Positions 9,062 through 18,518 of a stretch of 64,000 nucleotides of DNA are shown piece after piece. Numbering within the stretch: the stretch's first letter is position 1; every line of letters starts with the position of its first letter. Source of the stretch: Pseudomonadaceae bacterium SI-3 (lineage in GTDB: Bacteria > Pseudomonadota > Gammaproteobacteria > Pseudomonadales > Pseudomonadaceae); NCBI GenBank assembly GCA_004010935.1, contig CP026511.1:4092001-4156000 (forward strand), in the 5' to 3' direction. The position numbers and the translations under genes were made by a program. Below the pieces are notes generated by a model. It searched no databases and was not told the origin of the DNA. It was given only the letters and a program-made list of their open reading frames with translations.

Positions 9062-10951
9062 GTGGCGGGCCTCCCCAGTTCACCACCGCCGTTGGTGGTA
9101 CGGCTGCAGGCATGCCACGGAGTTTATCGCTTGGATAACCAGAGCCAGCCATTACTGTTGCGTGTGTCGACGCCGAATTGCCAGGAGTTATCCTTCTGCG
9201 AACCCAACGTGCGCGGCGTCAAACGCTGGCTTTCCGGCCTGCCTAAGGCGAACCTCGGCGAGACCGCGCGACAGCTATACCAGGCCATGCGCGAGCTCAA
9301 TCAGCTTCGCACGACCGCGGCCAACCGATTGCAGCTGCTCGAGTTGCTGCGACCAGAGATCCATTTCGTCTGCCGGGAACTGGAACGCTACTTCATCAAC
9401 CAGCCTATCGTGCTCGGCGAACGCCCGCGCAAGGTGGCTAGCCTGTGCCAAGCACTGCACAACCATCTCGCGATTGGCTACAAATTGATCTCCGCCGAGC
9501 TGGCCCCACAGACTGGACGTGACCGCCTGCAGTTGCTCACCATTGCCCTGCAGCGGGCCATCCGCAGCCTTTGCGCAATGCTCGTGCGCTCCACCCAGCT
9601 CTACAGCCCGACGCCTGATGGCCTGTGGCTGGAGCTGCATCAGCTGTACGCAATAGCCGTCGCCCAAGGCATACACCGCACCCTCGTGCAGGACGAATTG
9701 TGCTATCAGGTTCCCGGCCTCAGTACGGAACAGAGCTACATCGTTGCGCTGATGCTGGGCAGCGCCCGCTGCAACCAGATGCGGCAGCAAGGTATCGGCC
9801 AACTCGCACAACTGCTCGAACCCTGGAGCGCCTTGGTCCAGCTGCAGGCTGGGTTGGGGCCGACCAGCCTGTTCGGCGTGTCCCCACGCATCGATGGTCC
9901 ACCGCGCTATCGATCGATGTTTCCCGCCAACGAACGCTCCGATCTGCTCGGCATTGACCCGCATGCTCTGGTCAAAGCCATCCAGTCGCACCTGCAGTTG
10001 CCAGCCACCGAGAATAAAACGCTCGCCATCCCCGAAGGGTTGAATCCGGACCTATTGCAGCATTTGATTGCCGCCTGGGGTGACATCTCCGAGCGCAGCT
10101 TTCAACGCGCCCCGACAAAAGGGTCGATGACCCTGTGCATCGGCATGAGCGCATTGCATTACTACCTGGCAGGCCAGCGCCCGTTCGGCGAGCTGCTGAA
10201 ACGCCCTGACGCGACTCGATCAGCTGTGTTCAAGCTGAACAATGCCGCACCTGACGTCTGGTCCGTGGCGTTCGACGCCCAGGTGGTCGTTGAAGAGGAG
10301 CGACTTCCAGAAGAGGACCACATTGAGTTCGTCCGCCCGGTTACCGCACCGTCCAAGGCGATCGAGGAAGACGAGGCCGCACAACCTAAAGCCGATAGCC
10401 CATTTTCAACATTCGAAGTGCAAAGGGTCGACCAGAGCCCAGGCGGTTACTGCCTGTCCTGGCCGGGCGAGGTCCCGGCCCAACTCCAGGCTGGCGAGCT
10501 GCTCGGCCTGCAGGACGCCACCAGCCAGACCTGGAGCGTCGCAGTGGTGCGCTGGGTCCGTCAGGTCCGCGGCAGCGGGCCGCAGATGGGCGTTGAACTC
10601 ATCGCGCCCCAAGCACAGCCTTGCGGGCTTCGCCTGCTGCGCAAAACCGATCAGGGCAGCGAATATCTGCGCGCCCTGCTCCTGCCGGAAATCAGCGTGG
10701 TCTCGCGTCCGGCTACGCTGATCGTCCCCCGTTTGCCCTTCCAAGAAGGCCAGAAAGTGCAGATCAACCAGAACGGTGACGAGCACCGCGCGATGCTCTG
10801 TCGCCGGCAGGCGGGCACCAGCAGCTATAACCAGTTCGAGTATCAGCTGGTGGGCCTCACCGCCTCCCCCCAGGAGACGCCGATCACAGCGCGGGGCACC
10901 CAGGCGACTTCACGGGGTGAAGATTTTGACTCGCTCTGGAACACGCTGTAG
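9062..10951 (+). CDS. PilZ-like domain protein upstream of fimX
   Basis: About 629 residues from a GTG start (start uncertain). The large N-terminal part (to ~390) is mostly helical and matches no named domain I can identify. An acidic linker (~395-440) leads to a C-terminal region resembling a PilZ barrel. The DxSxxG element is present (DQSPGG, D457-G462), followed by the WSVAVVRWV strand and MGVELI. The upstream RxxxR arginines that contact c-di-GMP are not evident, so binding may be weak or lost. As I recall, PAO1 also has a gene of this type immediately before fimX, which suggests a shared role in c-di-GMP signalling. Confidence 0.65.
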   Translation: MAGLPSSPPPLVVRLQACHGVYRLDNQSQPLLLRVSTPNCQELSFCEPNVRGVKRWLSGLPKANLGETARQLYQAMRELNQLRTTAANRLQLLELLRPEIHFVCRELERYFINQPIVLGERPRKVASLCQALHNHLAIGYKLISAELAPQTGRDRLQLLTIALQRAIRSLCAMLVRSTQLYSPTPDGLWLELHQLYAIAVAQGIHRTLVQDELCYQVPGLSTEQSYIVALMLGSARCNQMRQQGIGQLAQLLEPWSALVQLQAGLGPTSLFGVSPRIDGPPRYRSMFPANERSDLLGIDPHALVKAIQSHLQLPATENKTLAIPEGLNPDLLQHLIAAWGDISERSFQRAPTKGSMTLCIGMSALHYYLAGQRPFGELLKRPDATRSAVFKLNNAAPDVWSVAFDAQVVVEEERLPEEDHIEFVRPVTAPSKAIEEDEAAQPKADSPFSTFEVQRVDQSPGGYCLSWPGEVPAQLQAGELLGLQDATSQTWSVAVVRWVRQVRGSGPQMGVELIAPQAQPCGLRLLRKTDQGSEYLRALLLPEISVVSRPATLIVPRLPFQEGQKVQINQNGDEHRAMLCRRQAGTSSYNQFEYQLVGLTASPQETPITARGTQATSRGEDFDSLWNTL

Positions 10952-11012
10952 ATTGCCGATCACCGTTTTTTAGCCTTCACGCCCCTCTACGGCGCGTTCT
11001 AAAGCTGCAGCC

Positions 11013-13079
11013 ATGGCCCCGCAAAAGAAAACCATCCGCCTGCTGATCCTCGAGGATTCGCAGAATGAAGCTGAGCGACTGGTCAGCCTGTTTCGTAACG
11101 CGGGCCAGGCGACGCGCGTTCATCGCTTGACCTCCAGCGAAGACTTAGCCGATGCACTGCAGCAGACCTGGGATCTTCTGATCAATGCGCCGTCCAGCGT
11201 CAACCTCGATCCTAGCGAAACCATCACAGCCATCCGCAAGCAAGCCAAGGATATTCCGATCATTCAGCTGATAGAAGGCAACGACGCCGATGCAATCACT
11301 GAAGCACTCGCGCTGGGCGCTCATGGAGCGCTACCGCAGGGCGAAGATGAATGGCTGATACTTGTTGCCAATCGCGAATTGGGGAACCTTGAGGAGCGTC
11401 GCGCGCGTCGCTCCTCCGAGGTGGCGTTGCGCGAAGCCGAGAAGCGCTGCCAGCTTCTGTTGGATAGCTCCGTAGACGCTATCGCCTACGTCCACGACGG
11501 CATGCATATTTATGCGAACCGGGCTTATCTCGAACTCTTCGGCTATGAAGATGTAGAAGAACTGGAATGCGTGCCGATGATCGACCTGGTTGCCTCTGTC
11601 GATCAGGGCGCATTCAAGAATTTTCTGAAGAACTATCAAAGTCTCCACGGCAGTGCCGAGCTCGCTTGCGGCGGTGTTCGCGCCGACGGCAGCAGCTTCA
11701 AGGCAAGCATGCATTTCTCACCAGCCAGCTACGATGGTGAACCCTGCATTCAAGCAGTCATCCGTGCAGAAAGCGACAATGCGGAACTGGAAAAGCTACG
11801 AGAAATAAGCAGTCAGGATCTAGTGACGGGACTCTACAACCGCAACCATTTCCTTGAGTCGCTAGACGGCGCGGTCGAGCGCGCCGTAAACGCCGGAAAG
11901 AGTTCGAGCCTCGCCTACATCCGCATCGATCGTTTCGCCAGCCTGCAAGCCGAGATTGGCCTGGGCGATTCGGATCGCTTGCTGGCCGAATTGGCGCAGC
12001 TGCTTCGCGCGCAGTTTACGGAGCAGGCGGAACTGGCACGCTTCAGTGACGATGCGTTCGCGGTACTCATGGCAGAGGCCACGCCAAAGCAACTCGAACA
12101 GCCCCTGACCGAGTTGCTACGCAAGGTCGAAGGGCATCTTTTCGATGTCGGCGGCCGCACCATTCAGACCAGCCTGAGTATCGGGGTCGCCGCCCTCGAC
12201 GAACAGACTGCGAAAGCTCGGGACGTGATTGACCGCGCCCACCGCTGCGCCGAAGAGCTGACCGATGGCAACGCCCTGAGAACCTACGATCCGGCCCGCG
12301 AACTTGCAGCCGCCGCTAGCCGCGGCAACGTGCTCGCCATGCTGCAACAGGCGCTGGAAAAGAACAGCTTCCGCCTGCTGTTCCAACCGATCATCAGCCT
12401 CCGCGGCGATAGCCACGAACACTACGAAGTGTTATTGCGTCTGCTCGACCCAGAGGGCACCGAGGTTCCGCCGGGAGAGTTTCTCGATGCCGCTAAAGAG
12501 GCAGGATTGGCCACCAAGATTGATCGCTGGGTACTGCTTAACTCGATCAAACTGCTCGCCGAACACCGTAACAAGGGCCACAGCACGAGGCTGATGGTTC
12601 ACCTGTCAGGACCCAGCCTGCAGGACCCATCACTTCTTGGCTGGCTTGGCGTCGCACTCAAGGCTTCCAAGCTACCGCCCGATTCGCTGGTTTTCCAACT
12701 TGACGAAAACGACGCCGTCGCTTACCTGAGGCAGGCCAAGGCGCTCACCCAGGGGCTTGCCGGGCTCGGCTGCCGCGTCGCCTTGAACCAGTTCGGCTGT
12801 GTGCTGAATCCGCTCAATACGCTCAAGCACCTCAACGCCGATTTCGTGAAGATCGATGGCTCCTATACCCAGGACCTGAGCCGCCAGGAGAATCAGGAAG
12901 CGCTCAAACAGCTCCTGGCACAGCTCCATGAACAGGCCAAGCAGACCATTGTGCCCTTCGTAGACAGCGCCACCGTCCTGGCCACGCTCTGGCAGGCGGG
13001 TGTCGGCTATATCCAGGGCCAGTACCTGCAGGGCCCGAGCCAGTCGATGGATTACAACTTTTCCTCCGACGAAGATTGA
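11013..13079 (+). CDS. fimX: FimX-type c-di-GMP receptor for type IV pilus control
   Basis: 688 residues with the FimX order: degenerate receiver (1-~130; the expected phospho-acceptor Asp is not seen in DLLINAP), PAS (~145-255), GGDEF-like (~270-425) and EAL-like (~440-680). The GGDEF signature is degenerate (SDDAF) and the EAL signature is EVL (E472-L474), as in P. aeruginosa FimX. There the EAL domain binds c-di-GMP without hydrolysing it, and the protein acts at the pole to promote pilus assembly. It is therefore predicted to be a receptor, not an enzyme. It follows the PilZ-like gene after 61 bp. Confidence 0.93.
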   Translation: MAPQKKTIRLLILEDSQNEAERLVSLFRNAGQATRVHRLTSSEDLADALQQTWDLLINAPSSVNLDPSETITAIRKQAKDIPIIQLIEGNDADAITEALALGAHGALPQGEDEWLILVANRELGNLEERRARRSSEVALREAEKRCQLLLDSSVDAIAYVHDGMHIYANRAYLELFGYEDVEELECVPMIDLVASVDQGAFKNFLKNYQSLHGSAELACGGVRADGSSFKASMHFSPASYDGEPCIQAVIRAESDNAELEKLREISSQDLVTGLYNRNHFLESLDGAVERAVNAGKSSSLAYIRIDRFASLQAEIGLGDSDRLLAELAQLLRAQFTEQAELARFSDDAFAVLMAEATPKQLEQPLTELLRKVEGHLFDVGGRTIQTSLSIGVAALDEQTAKARDVIDRAHRCAEELTDGNALRTYDPARELAAAASRGNVLAMLQQALEKNSFRLLFQPIISLRGDSHEHYEVLLRLLDPEGTEVPPGEFLDAAKEAGLATKIDRWVLLNSIKLLAEHRNKGHSTRLMVHLSGPSLQDPSLLGWLGVALKASKLPPDSLVFQLDENDAVAYLRQAKALTQGLAGLGCRVALNQFGCVLNPLNTLKHLNADFVKIDGSYTQDLSRQENQEALKQLLAQLHEQAKQTIVPFVDSATVLATLWQAGVGYIQGQYLQGPSQSMDYNFSSDED

Positions 13080-13231
13080 TCCCCAGCAGCCGTGGCTCCA
13101 TCGGTCGGCCGAATCGCCACGGCGAAAAGACCACGTCGACACCCGCGCGGCGCCGCAGGCCTTGATCTCTGTCAGCTCCGACCGCCAGGGTTGGACTAGA
13201 GTGTTCTGACCTAGCCTGCGAGGGATGCGTC

Positions 13232-14305
13232 ATGACCATGATGAGAGCCGCCGCGTTCGTCGAACCCGGCCGAATCGAGCTTGTTGACAAACCTATCCCC
13301 GACGTCGGCCCCAACGACGCACTGGTGCGTATCACCACCACGACCATCTGCGGCACCGATGTGCATATTCTCAAGGGCGAGTATCCCGTTGCCGCCGGCC
13401 TGACCATCGGCCACGAACCCGTGGGCGTGATAGAGAAGCTAGGCAGCAACGTACAGGGCTACCGGGAAGGCCAGCGCGTCATCGCCGGTGCGATTTGTCC
13501 AAACTTCTCCTCCTATGCCAGCCAGGACGGCCTTTCCTCTCAGGACGGCGGCTGTGCTTGCCACGGCTACAAGCCGATGGGCGGCTGGCGATTCGGCAAT
13601 ACCATCGACGGCACCCAGGCCGAGTACGTACTGGTCCCGGATGCTCAGGGCAACCTGGCGCCGGTCCCCGACGGGCTAACCGACGAGCAGGTACTGATGT
13701 GCCCCGACATCATGTCCACCGGATTCGCCGGCGCCGAAGCCGCCAGGATCAAAATCGGCGACATAGTGGCCATCTTCGCCCAGGGACCGATCGGTCTCTG
13801 TGCCACCGCCGGGGCACGCCTGCGGGGTGCCGGGATGATCATCGCCGTCGACGGTGTCGATGCGCGCCTGGACATTGCACGGCAAATGGGTGCTGACGTG
13901 ACGTTGAATTTCAAACAAACGGATGTAGTCGAGGAAATTCTCCGGCTCACCGGTGGCAGGGGCGTAGACGCCTCCATCGAAGCACTAGGGCAACAGTCCA
14001 CCTTCGAGAGCGCCTTACGCGTGCTCAAGCCTGGCGGCACGTTGTCTAGCCTGGGCGTGTATTCGGCCGACCTCACCATTCCGCTTGGTGCCTTCCATGC
14101 CGGTCTCGGCGACCACAAGATCGTCACCTCGCTGTGTCCAGGAGGGAAGGAACGGATGCGGCGGTTGCTGAACGTGGTGGCCTCGGGACGGGTAGACCTT
14201 GCCCCTTTGGTGACCCATCACTATGCCCTCGACGACATCACCAGCGCCTATGAGCTGTTCGCCAATCAGCGCGACGGGGTGCTCAAAGTGGCGATAAAGC
14301 CATAA
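13232..14305 (+). CDS. zinc-dependent alcohol dehydrogenase (isopropanol dehydrogenase-like)
   Basis: A 357-residue medium-chain dehydrogenase. Catalytic-zinc ligand motifs are visible (TICGTDVH, GHEPVG and CPDIMSTG), an arrangement resembling the tetrameric secondary alcohol dehydrogenases (Cys/His/Asp). The four-Cys structural-zinc lobe is missing. The Rossmann half carries a degenerate glycine motif and AVDGVDARL. The substrate is unknown; a secondary alcohol or ketone is plausible. AGGGA lies a few bases before the ATG. I do not recall this gene between fimX and serB in PAO1, so it may be a local insertion. It converges with serB. Confidence 0.85.
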   Translation: MTMMRAAAFVEPGRIELVDKPIPDVGPNDALVRITTTTICGTDVHILKGEYPVAAGLTIGHEPVGVIEKLGSNVQGYREGQRVIAGAICPNFSSYASQDGLSSQDGGCACHGYKPMGGWRFGNTIDGTQAEYVLVPDAQGNLAPVPDGLTDEQVLMCPDIMSTGFAGAEAARIKIGDIVAIFAQGPIGLCATAGARLRGAGMIIAVDGVDARLDIARQMGADVTLNFKQTDVVEEILRLTGGRGVDASIEALGQQSTFESALRVLKPGGTLSSLGVYSADLTIPLGAFHAGLGDHKIVTSLCPGGKERMRRLLNVVASGRVDLAPLVTHHYALDDITSAYELFANQRDGVLKVAIKP

Positions 14306-14356
14306 GGCAAGCCTTAGCTGGAAGCTAAAGCCTCAACCGCTCAGCTTCCAGGCTGT

Positions 14357-15571
14357 TTATTCCGTTCCTTCACGGTCCCGGTAGCCAAGCAGGTAGAGAA
14401 TCCCGTCCAGCCCCAGTGTCGAGATCGCCTGCTTGGCCGACTGTTTGACCAGTGGTTTGGCGCGAAAGGCGACACCCAACCCCGCCAATCCAAGCATCGG
14501 CAGGTCATTGGCGCCGTCGCCAACGGCGATGGTCTGCTCCAGCCTCAAACCTTCCCGCTCAGCCAGCTCGCGGAGCAGATCGGCCTTGCGCTGTGCGTCG
14601 ACAATGGGCTCCTGAGCGACACCGGTGAGCTTGCCATCGACAATCTCCAGCTCATTGGCGTAGACGTAATCGATGCCCAGTCTGGCTTGCAGCTGTTTTG
14701 CAAAATAGGTGAAGCCACCTGACAGGATGGCTGTCTTGTAGCCGAGGCGTTTTAGCTCGGCGAAAAGCAGCTCAGCGCCTTCAGTGAGCCTGAGCCGGGC
14801 GCCCACCTCTGCCAATGCGCGCTCCTCTAGGCCTTCGAGCAATGCCAGGCGCTCCCGGAAGCTCGCGCGAAAGTCCAGCTCGCCGCGCATCGCGCGTTCG
14901 GTGATCTCCGAAACCTGATCGCCAACGCCTGCCACCTTGGCCAACTCGTCGATGACTTCCGCCTCGATCAGCGTCGAGTCCATGTCGAACACCGCCAGCC
15001 GGCGATTGCGACGGAAAACCGAGTCACGCTGAAAAGCGATGTCGACGTTGAGCTCCTGCGCCACGCTGAGAAACTCAGCGCGCAGCGCTGCGGTATCGGC
15101 AGGCTCGCCGCGAACCGAAAATTCGATGCAACCCTTGCCCAGCTCTTCCGGCATGTCCAGTGGCTGGCGGCCCGAAAGACGGTCTATGTGGTCGATGTTC
15201 AGGCCGTACTTGGCGGTGATCGAGCTGACTCGCTGCAACTGCTCGGCAGTCACCTTACGGGTCAAAAGGGTAACAATGTGCCGGGGCTTACCCTGCCCGG
15301 CCACCCACTGCTGGTAATCCGCCTCCGCGACGGGTGTGAAGCGCACCTGCTGATCATGTTTGTAACCCATGAACAGCACATCCTTGAGTACAGAAGAAGC
15401 ACGTTCGGTATCAGGTATTTCCACCAAAATGCCAAACGACAGGGTGTCGTGGATCACGGCCTGACCGATATCCAGGATATTCACACCACCTTGAGCGAGT
15501 ACGCCGGTGATTGCCGCGGTCAGCCCAGGGCGGTCTTCCCCAGTGATGTTAATCAGGACGATTTCGCGCAA
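14357..15571 (-). CDS. serB: phosphoserine phosphatase
   Basis: A 404-residue HAD phosphatase that performs the last step of serine synthesis. Two N-terminal ACT-like regulatory domains (REIVLINITGEDRPG onward, then a second from ~80) precede the HAD core with FDMDSTL (nucleophile D196, acid D198), AILSGGFTYF and GDGANDLPM. The TTG at 15571 is chosen because AGGAG lies 7 bases upstream and the family N-terminus begins there. Reading further upstream would add ~49 unrelated residues. It diverges from the ytjB-like gene, a pairing also seen in E. coli (smp-serB). Confidence 0.96.
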   Translation of the reverse strand: MREIVLINITGEDRPGLTAAITGVLAQGGVNILDIGQAVIHDTLSFGILVEIPDTERASSVLKDVLFMGYKHDQQVRFTPVAEADYQQWVAGQGKPRHIVTLLTRKVTAEQLQRVSSITAKYGLNIDHIDRLSGRQPLDMPEELGKGCIEFSVRGEPADTAALRAEFLSVAQELNVDIAFQRDSVFRRNRRLAVFDMDSTLIEAEVIDELAKVAGVGDQVSEITERAMRGELDFRASFRERLALLEGLEERALAEVGARLRLTEGAELLFAELKRLGYKTAILSGGFTYFAKQLQARLGIDYVYANELEIVDGKLTGVAQEPIVDAQRKADLLRELAEREGLRLEQTIAVGDGANDLPMLGLAGLGVAFRAKPLVKQSAKQAISTLGLDGILYLLGYRDREGTE

Positions 15572-15770
15572 GGCGTAGCTCCTATGCAAAGAAGACGGGC
15601 ATTCTATATCAGCATGACGGCCGCTGAACGCTGCAGCGACGCACCAGTCTCCAATCCACATTTGCTTTTGGCGCGTCTGCAATTCGTCTGCTTTGACCGA
15701 GCGACCTTTAGCCCCCACAGCGCTTTCCGTATACTGCGCGCCACTTTCCTAAAGAGTAGAGCCGCGCTCT

Positions 15771-17324
15771 GTGAACCGGCCCGCATCCGTCAAGCCCGAC
15801 AATTTCTTCCTGCTCATCTATCGTGCATTGCGCCAGCGTCGTGTTCCGCTGGTTCTGCGGGTAGCCAGCCACACACTGCTGCTCGTCGCGCTGGCCTTGA
15901 TCATCTACGCCTGGGTCATGGGCATGCAATTCAAGCATGCGATGGAACAGCAGGCCGATGCCCTTGGCCAAAGCCTGATAACCCAGACGGCCGCCTCGGC
16001 GACGGATCTGCTGGTGGCCAACGATATCCTTAGCCTCAATGTCCTGCTAAGCAACCTGGTGAAGAACCCGCTGGTGGCGCACGCGGCGATCTACAGTGTC
16101 GACAACCGCGTGCTGGCGGAGTCGGGTACCCGCCCGCAGCGAAGTCTGTTGGGCGACGAGGAAGGCCTCTATTCCACTCCCATCAGTTTTCAGGAGGTGA
16201 TCGCCGGACATCTGCGCATCAGCCTCGACATGCAGCAGTTCCAGCAGCCAATGACGATCAGCCTGCAAAGCATGGGGTTGCTCAGTCTAATCCTGCTAGC
16301 GCTAACCCTGACGCTCAGCATGCGCCTGGGCCGGCAGCTGTCCCTACCCCTGATGCAGTTGCGCCTGTGGTTGCGCGACCCCGATGACCCAGCGCCTGGC
16401 GCAGGCCGGCAAGATGAAATTGGTGAATTGGCGCGGCAGCTGCAGGCACGCCTGGTGCCAGAAAAGCCAGAGCCGGAAATCGAGCTGGACGACAGCATGC
16501 AGGATCTCTATTCGGCACATTTCGAGGTGCCTGCCCCGGCTGCGGTCAAAGAGTACGACCGTTCCGACGTGGATCTTCAGGACCATCTCGACGAATCGGC
16601 TGAGAGTCTGGCGACCGACGATCATGCTACCGATGAGTCGTTCGACGACGACTTCGACGACGACCCTCCATTCGATGAGCCCAAACCGCAGCCTGCGCCT
16701 GCCCAAGCTCCGGCAACGATCATTCCCGCAGCCCCAGCCATCTCAGGCAAAAGTGGCGTGCTGGCGATTCAGCTCGGCGCCCAAGAGCAATTGCGCCGTC
16801 TGCCACGCGCGCGGCTTACCGAGCTCCTGCAGCGCTATAGTGACTGCCTGCAGCAGGCAGCGACCTTGTATCAGGCCGAACTGCATACGCTCAACGATGG
16901 CAGCAGCCTGATGTTGTTTCACAGCCAGGACGATGAGCAGAACTACCTGACCCACGCGCTCTGCTGTGGCGAACTGATGCGCGCGCTTGGGCACGCGTTG
17001 CAGATCGAAGTGGCCGATAGCGGTATCACGCTACAGCTGCAGCTTGGATTGACCCAGGGTGAAGGACTGTACGACCTTAGCCAGGGCGACCTTCTTCTGA
17101 GCGAGCCCGCGCAAGCAGCGCTCGCCATGTCTCAACACAGCCGCAACCTGTTGTTGGTCGAACGAGGGATTGGCGAAGACAGCCTGATTCGCCAGCGTGC
17201 GCGTATCCGTCCCATTGCGAGCCCAGAAGGCGCCTGTTGCGTCGAGCGATTGCTCGAGCCTTACCCGTCACTATTGGAGCGCCAGCTCGCTCGCATGCAC
17301 GAGCTGCGCAACCGCATCAGCTGA
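15771..17324 (+). CDS. AhpA/YtjB (Smp) family inner-membrane protein
   Basis: 517 residues from a GTG start. The N-terminal region resembles the Smp/YtjB family: a membrane segment at ~30-48, a periplasmic sensor-like stretch to ~160, a second membrane segment (~165-185) and a HAMP-like tail. A long acidic, Asp/Pro-rich linker (~235-325) joins a C-terminal region (~330-510) that resembles a nucleotide-cyclase-like or HDOD-free sensing fold but carries no motif I can name. Function is unknown even in E. coli. It sits head-to-head with serB, as smp does in enterobacteria. Confidence 0.75.
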   Translation: MNRPASVKPDNFFLLIYRALRQRRVPLVLRVASHTLLLVALALIIYAWVMGMQFKHAMEQQADALGQSLITQTAASATDLLVANDILSLNVLLSNLVKNPLVAHAAIYSVDNRVLAESGTRPQRSLLGDEEGLYSTPISFQEVIAGHLRISLDMQQFQQPMTISLQSMGLLSLILLALTLTLSMRLGRQLSLPLMQLRLWLRDPDDPAPGAGRQDEIGELARQLQARLVPEKPEPEIELDDSMQDLYSAHFEVPAPAAVKEYDRSDVDLQDHLDESAESLATDDHATDESFDDDFDDDPPFDEPKPQPAPAQAPATIIPAAPAISGKSGVLAIQLGAQEQLRRLPRARLTELLQRYSDCLQQAATLYQAELHTLNDGSSLMLFHSQDDEQNYLTHALCCGELMRALGHALQIEVADSGITLQLQLGLTQGEGLYDLSQGDLLLSEPAQAALAMSQHSRNLLLVERGIGEDSLIRQRARIRPIASPEGACCVERLLEPYPSLLERQLARMHELRNRIS

Positions 17325-17605
17325 CACCAGCGATCACAATTCGGGCCCGCTTCGCGGCCGTGAGTCCGTATCTGACAGCAGTGGTCGGCACCCGCGTTGT
17401 GTCGGCGGGCCCATTGCCGGCCAGCTGCCCAGTGGCTCGAGGCAGCCGCGGTCAACGGACATGCAAGCTTCAGCCATGCCGGTCCGGCAATACGCATTAG
17501 CGGCCCTACCCGCGAAAGATCTTCGAATTGTGGGCACCGCGCGCTGCCACTAGGAAACGCCCCGGTCAGCGCAAGGGTGTGCAAACAGACGCTTTAGCAA
17601 ATCGT

Positions 17606-18298
17606 CTAGAAGCGAAACACTTCCAGATCGGTCCTGATCGGCTCCACCGCCGGGATTGCCGGTGCGGCGGGCTTGCTCGGCGCTTTGTTGACGCTGTGTT
17701 TGGTGCGCGCCTTGGCCACCGTCATCGGCTCAACCGCGCCTGCCATCATCTCGCTAAGTCGTCGCAGGAGCAGGCTCTGCGCCCGCACCTGATCGGTTGC
17801 GCTGCCTTGATGCACCTCTTGCAAGCGAACCAGCCGGCTGCTCTTGCGCTTACCCTGCCCGTCCAACAGGCGCCACTGAGCCTCCAGCACAGCAGGATGC
17901 TGAGGGCCGGAGTCCAGGCGGGTGATCTCGAGTTCGATCTGTACCTCAGGGGTGAAGCCCTTGCTGCCAGGGCTCAGCTCCAGGCTCTGAGTCTTCAAAC
18001 GCGAGGCCAACTGGCGCAACAGCAGTTGACTGATGTCGCCTTGTAAACTTCCAGCCCAGCGCGCCTGCTGGCCGTCTGCGGCCAGGCTGCCGTCCGGCAG
18101 CCGCTGCAGCAAGACATCGTGCTGCAGATAATCGGCCAACTTGATCGGCCCTAGCAGAACTGCCGCGCCATCTGCTGCTTGCGCTGGCATTTCCACGTTG
18201 CCGTTGTCAAGTCGATACATTGGCACAGGCTGGGTGACACAGCCGGCCAGGCTGGCACAGGCAAGTAGCAAAACAGTTGTGAAGCGTTGCACGTTCAT
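17606..18298 (-). CDS. PqiC-family ABC-transport auxiliary lipoprotein
   Basis: A 230-residue lipoprotein. A signal peptide ends in a lipobox (LASLAGC-type; Cys20). The following region (YRLDNGN, LLGPIKLADYL and RQLASRLKTQSL) fits the DUF330/PqiC fold of outer-membrane lipoproteins that work with MCE-type lipid transporters. No MCE or permease gene is nearby, so its partner must be elsewhere. The C-terminal ~40 residues are Lys/Pro/Ala-rich. It lies downstream of parC on the same strand with a 220 bp gap and probably has its own promoter. Confidence 0.78.
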   Translation of the reverse strand: MNVQRFTTVLLLACASLAGCVTQPVPMYRLDNGNVEMPAQAADGAAVLLGPIKLADYLQHDVLLQRLPDGSLAADGQQARWAGSLQGDISQLLLRQLASRLKTQSLELSPGSKGFTPEVQIELEITRLDSGPQHPAVLEAQWRLLDGQGKRKSSRLVRLQEVHQGSATDQVRAQSLLLRRLSEMMAGAVEPMTVAKARTKHSVNKAPSKPAAPAIPAVEPIRTDLEVFRF

Positions 18299-18518
18299 CT
18301 CTACCTTTGCACTGGGCTTGGGCGACGCGAAAGGCGGCTGGCGCCTGTCTGCGCCACTGCCATCGTTTACTGTCAGCCACCGTGCTGATTGTCTTTAGCT
18401 GGCGACGTGGTCGGAAATTGCCGGCGCCGCCTTGCAAAATCGGAGAAATCGGAAGGCCGCTATCTTCCGCGAAACGCCCAGCAGAAGCCAGCCTCTACGA
18501 CTTCTCCGGCCAAGCAAC

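Noticed and set aside
14305..14357. Terminators between the alcohol dehydrogenase and serB
   Set aside because: Short palindromes (AAGGCAAGCCTT, TTAGCTGGAAGCTAA) are present, but without a T-tract on either strand.
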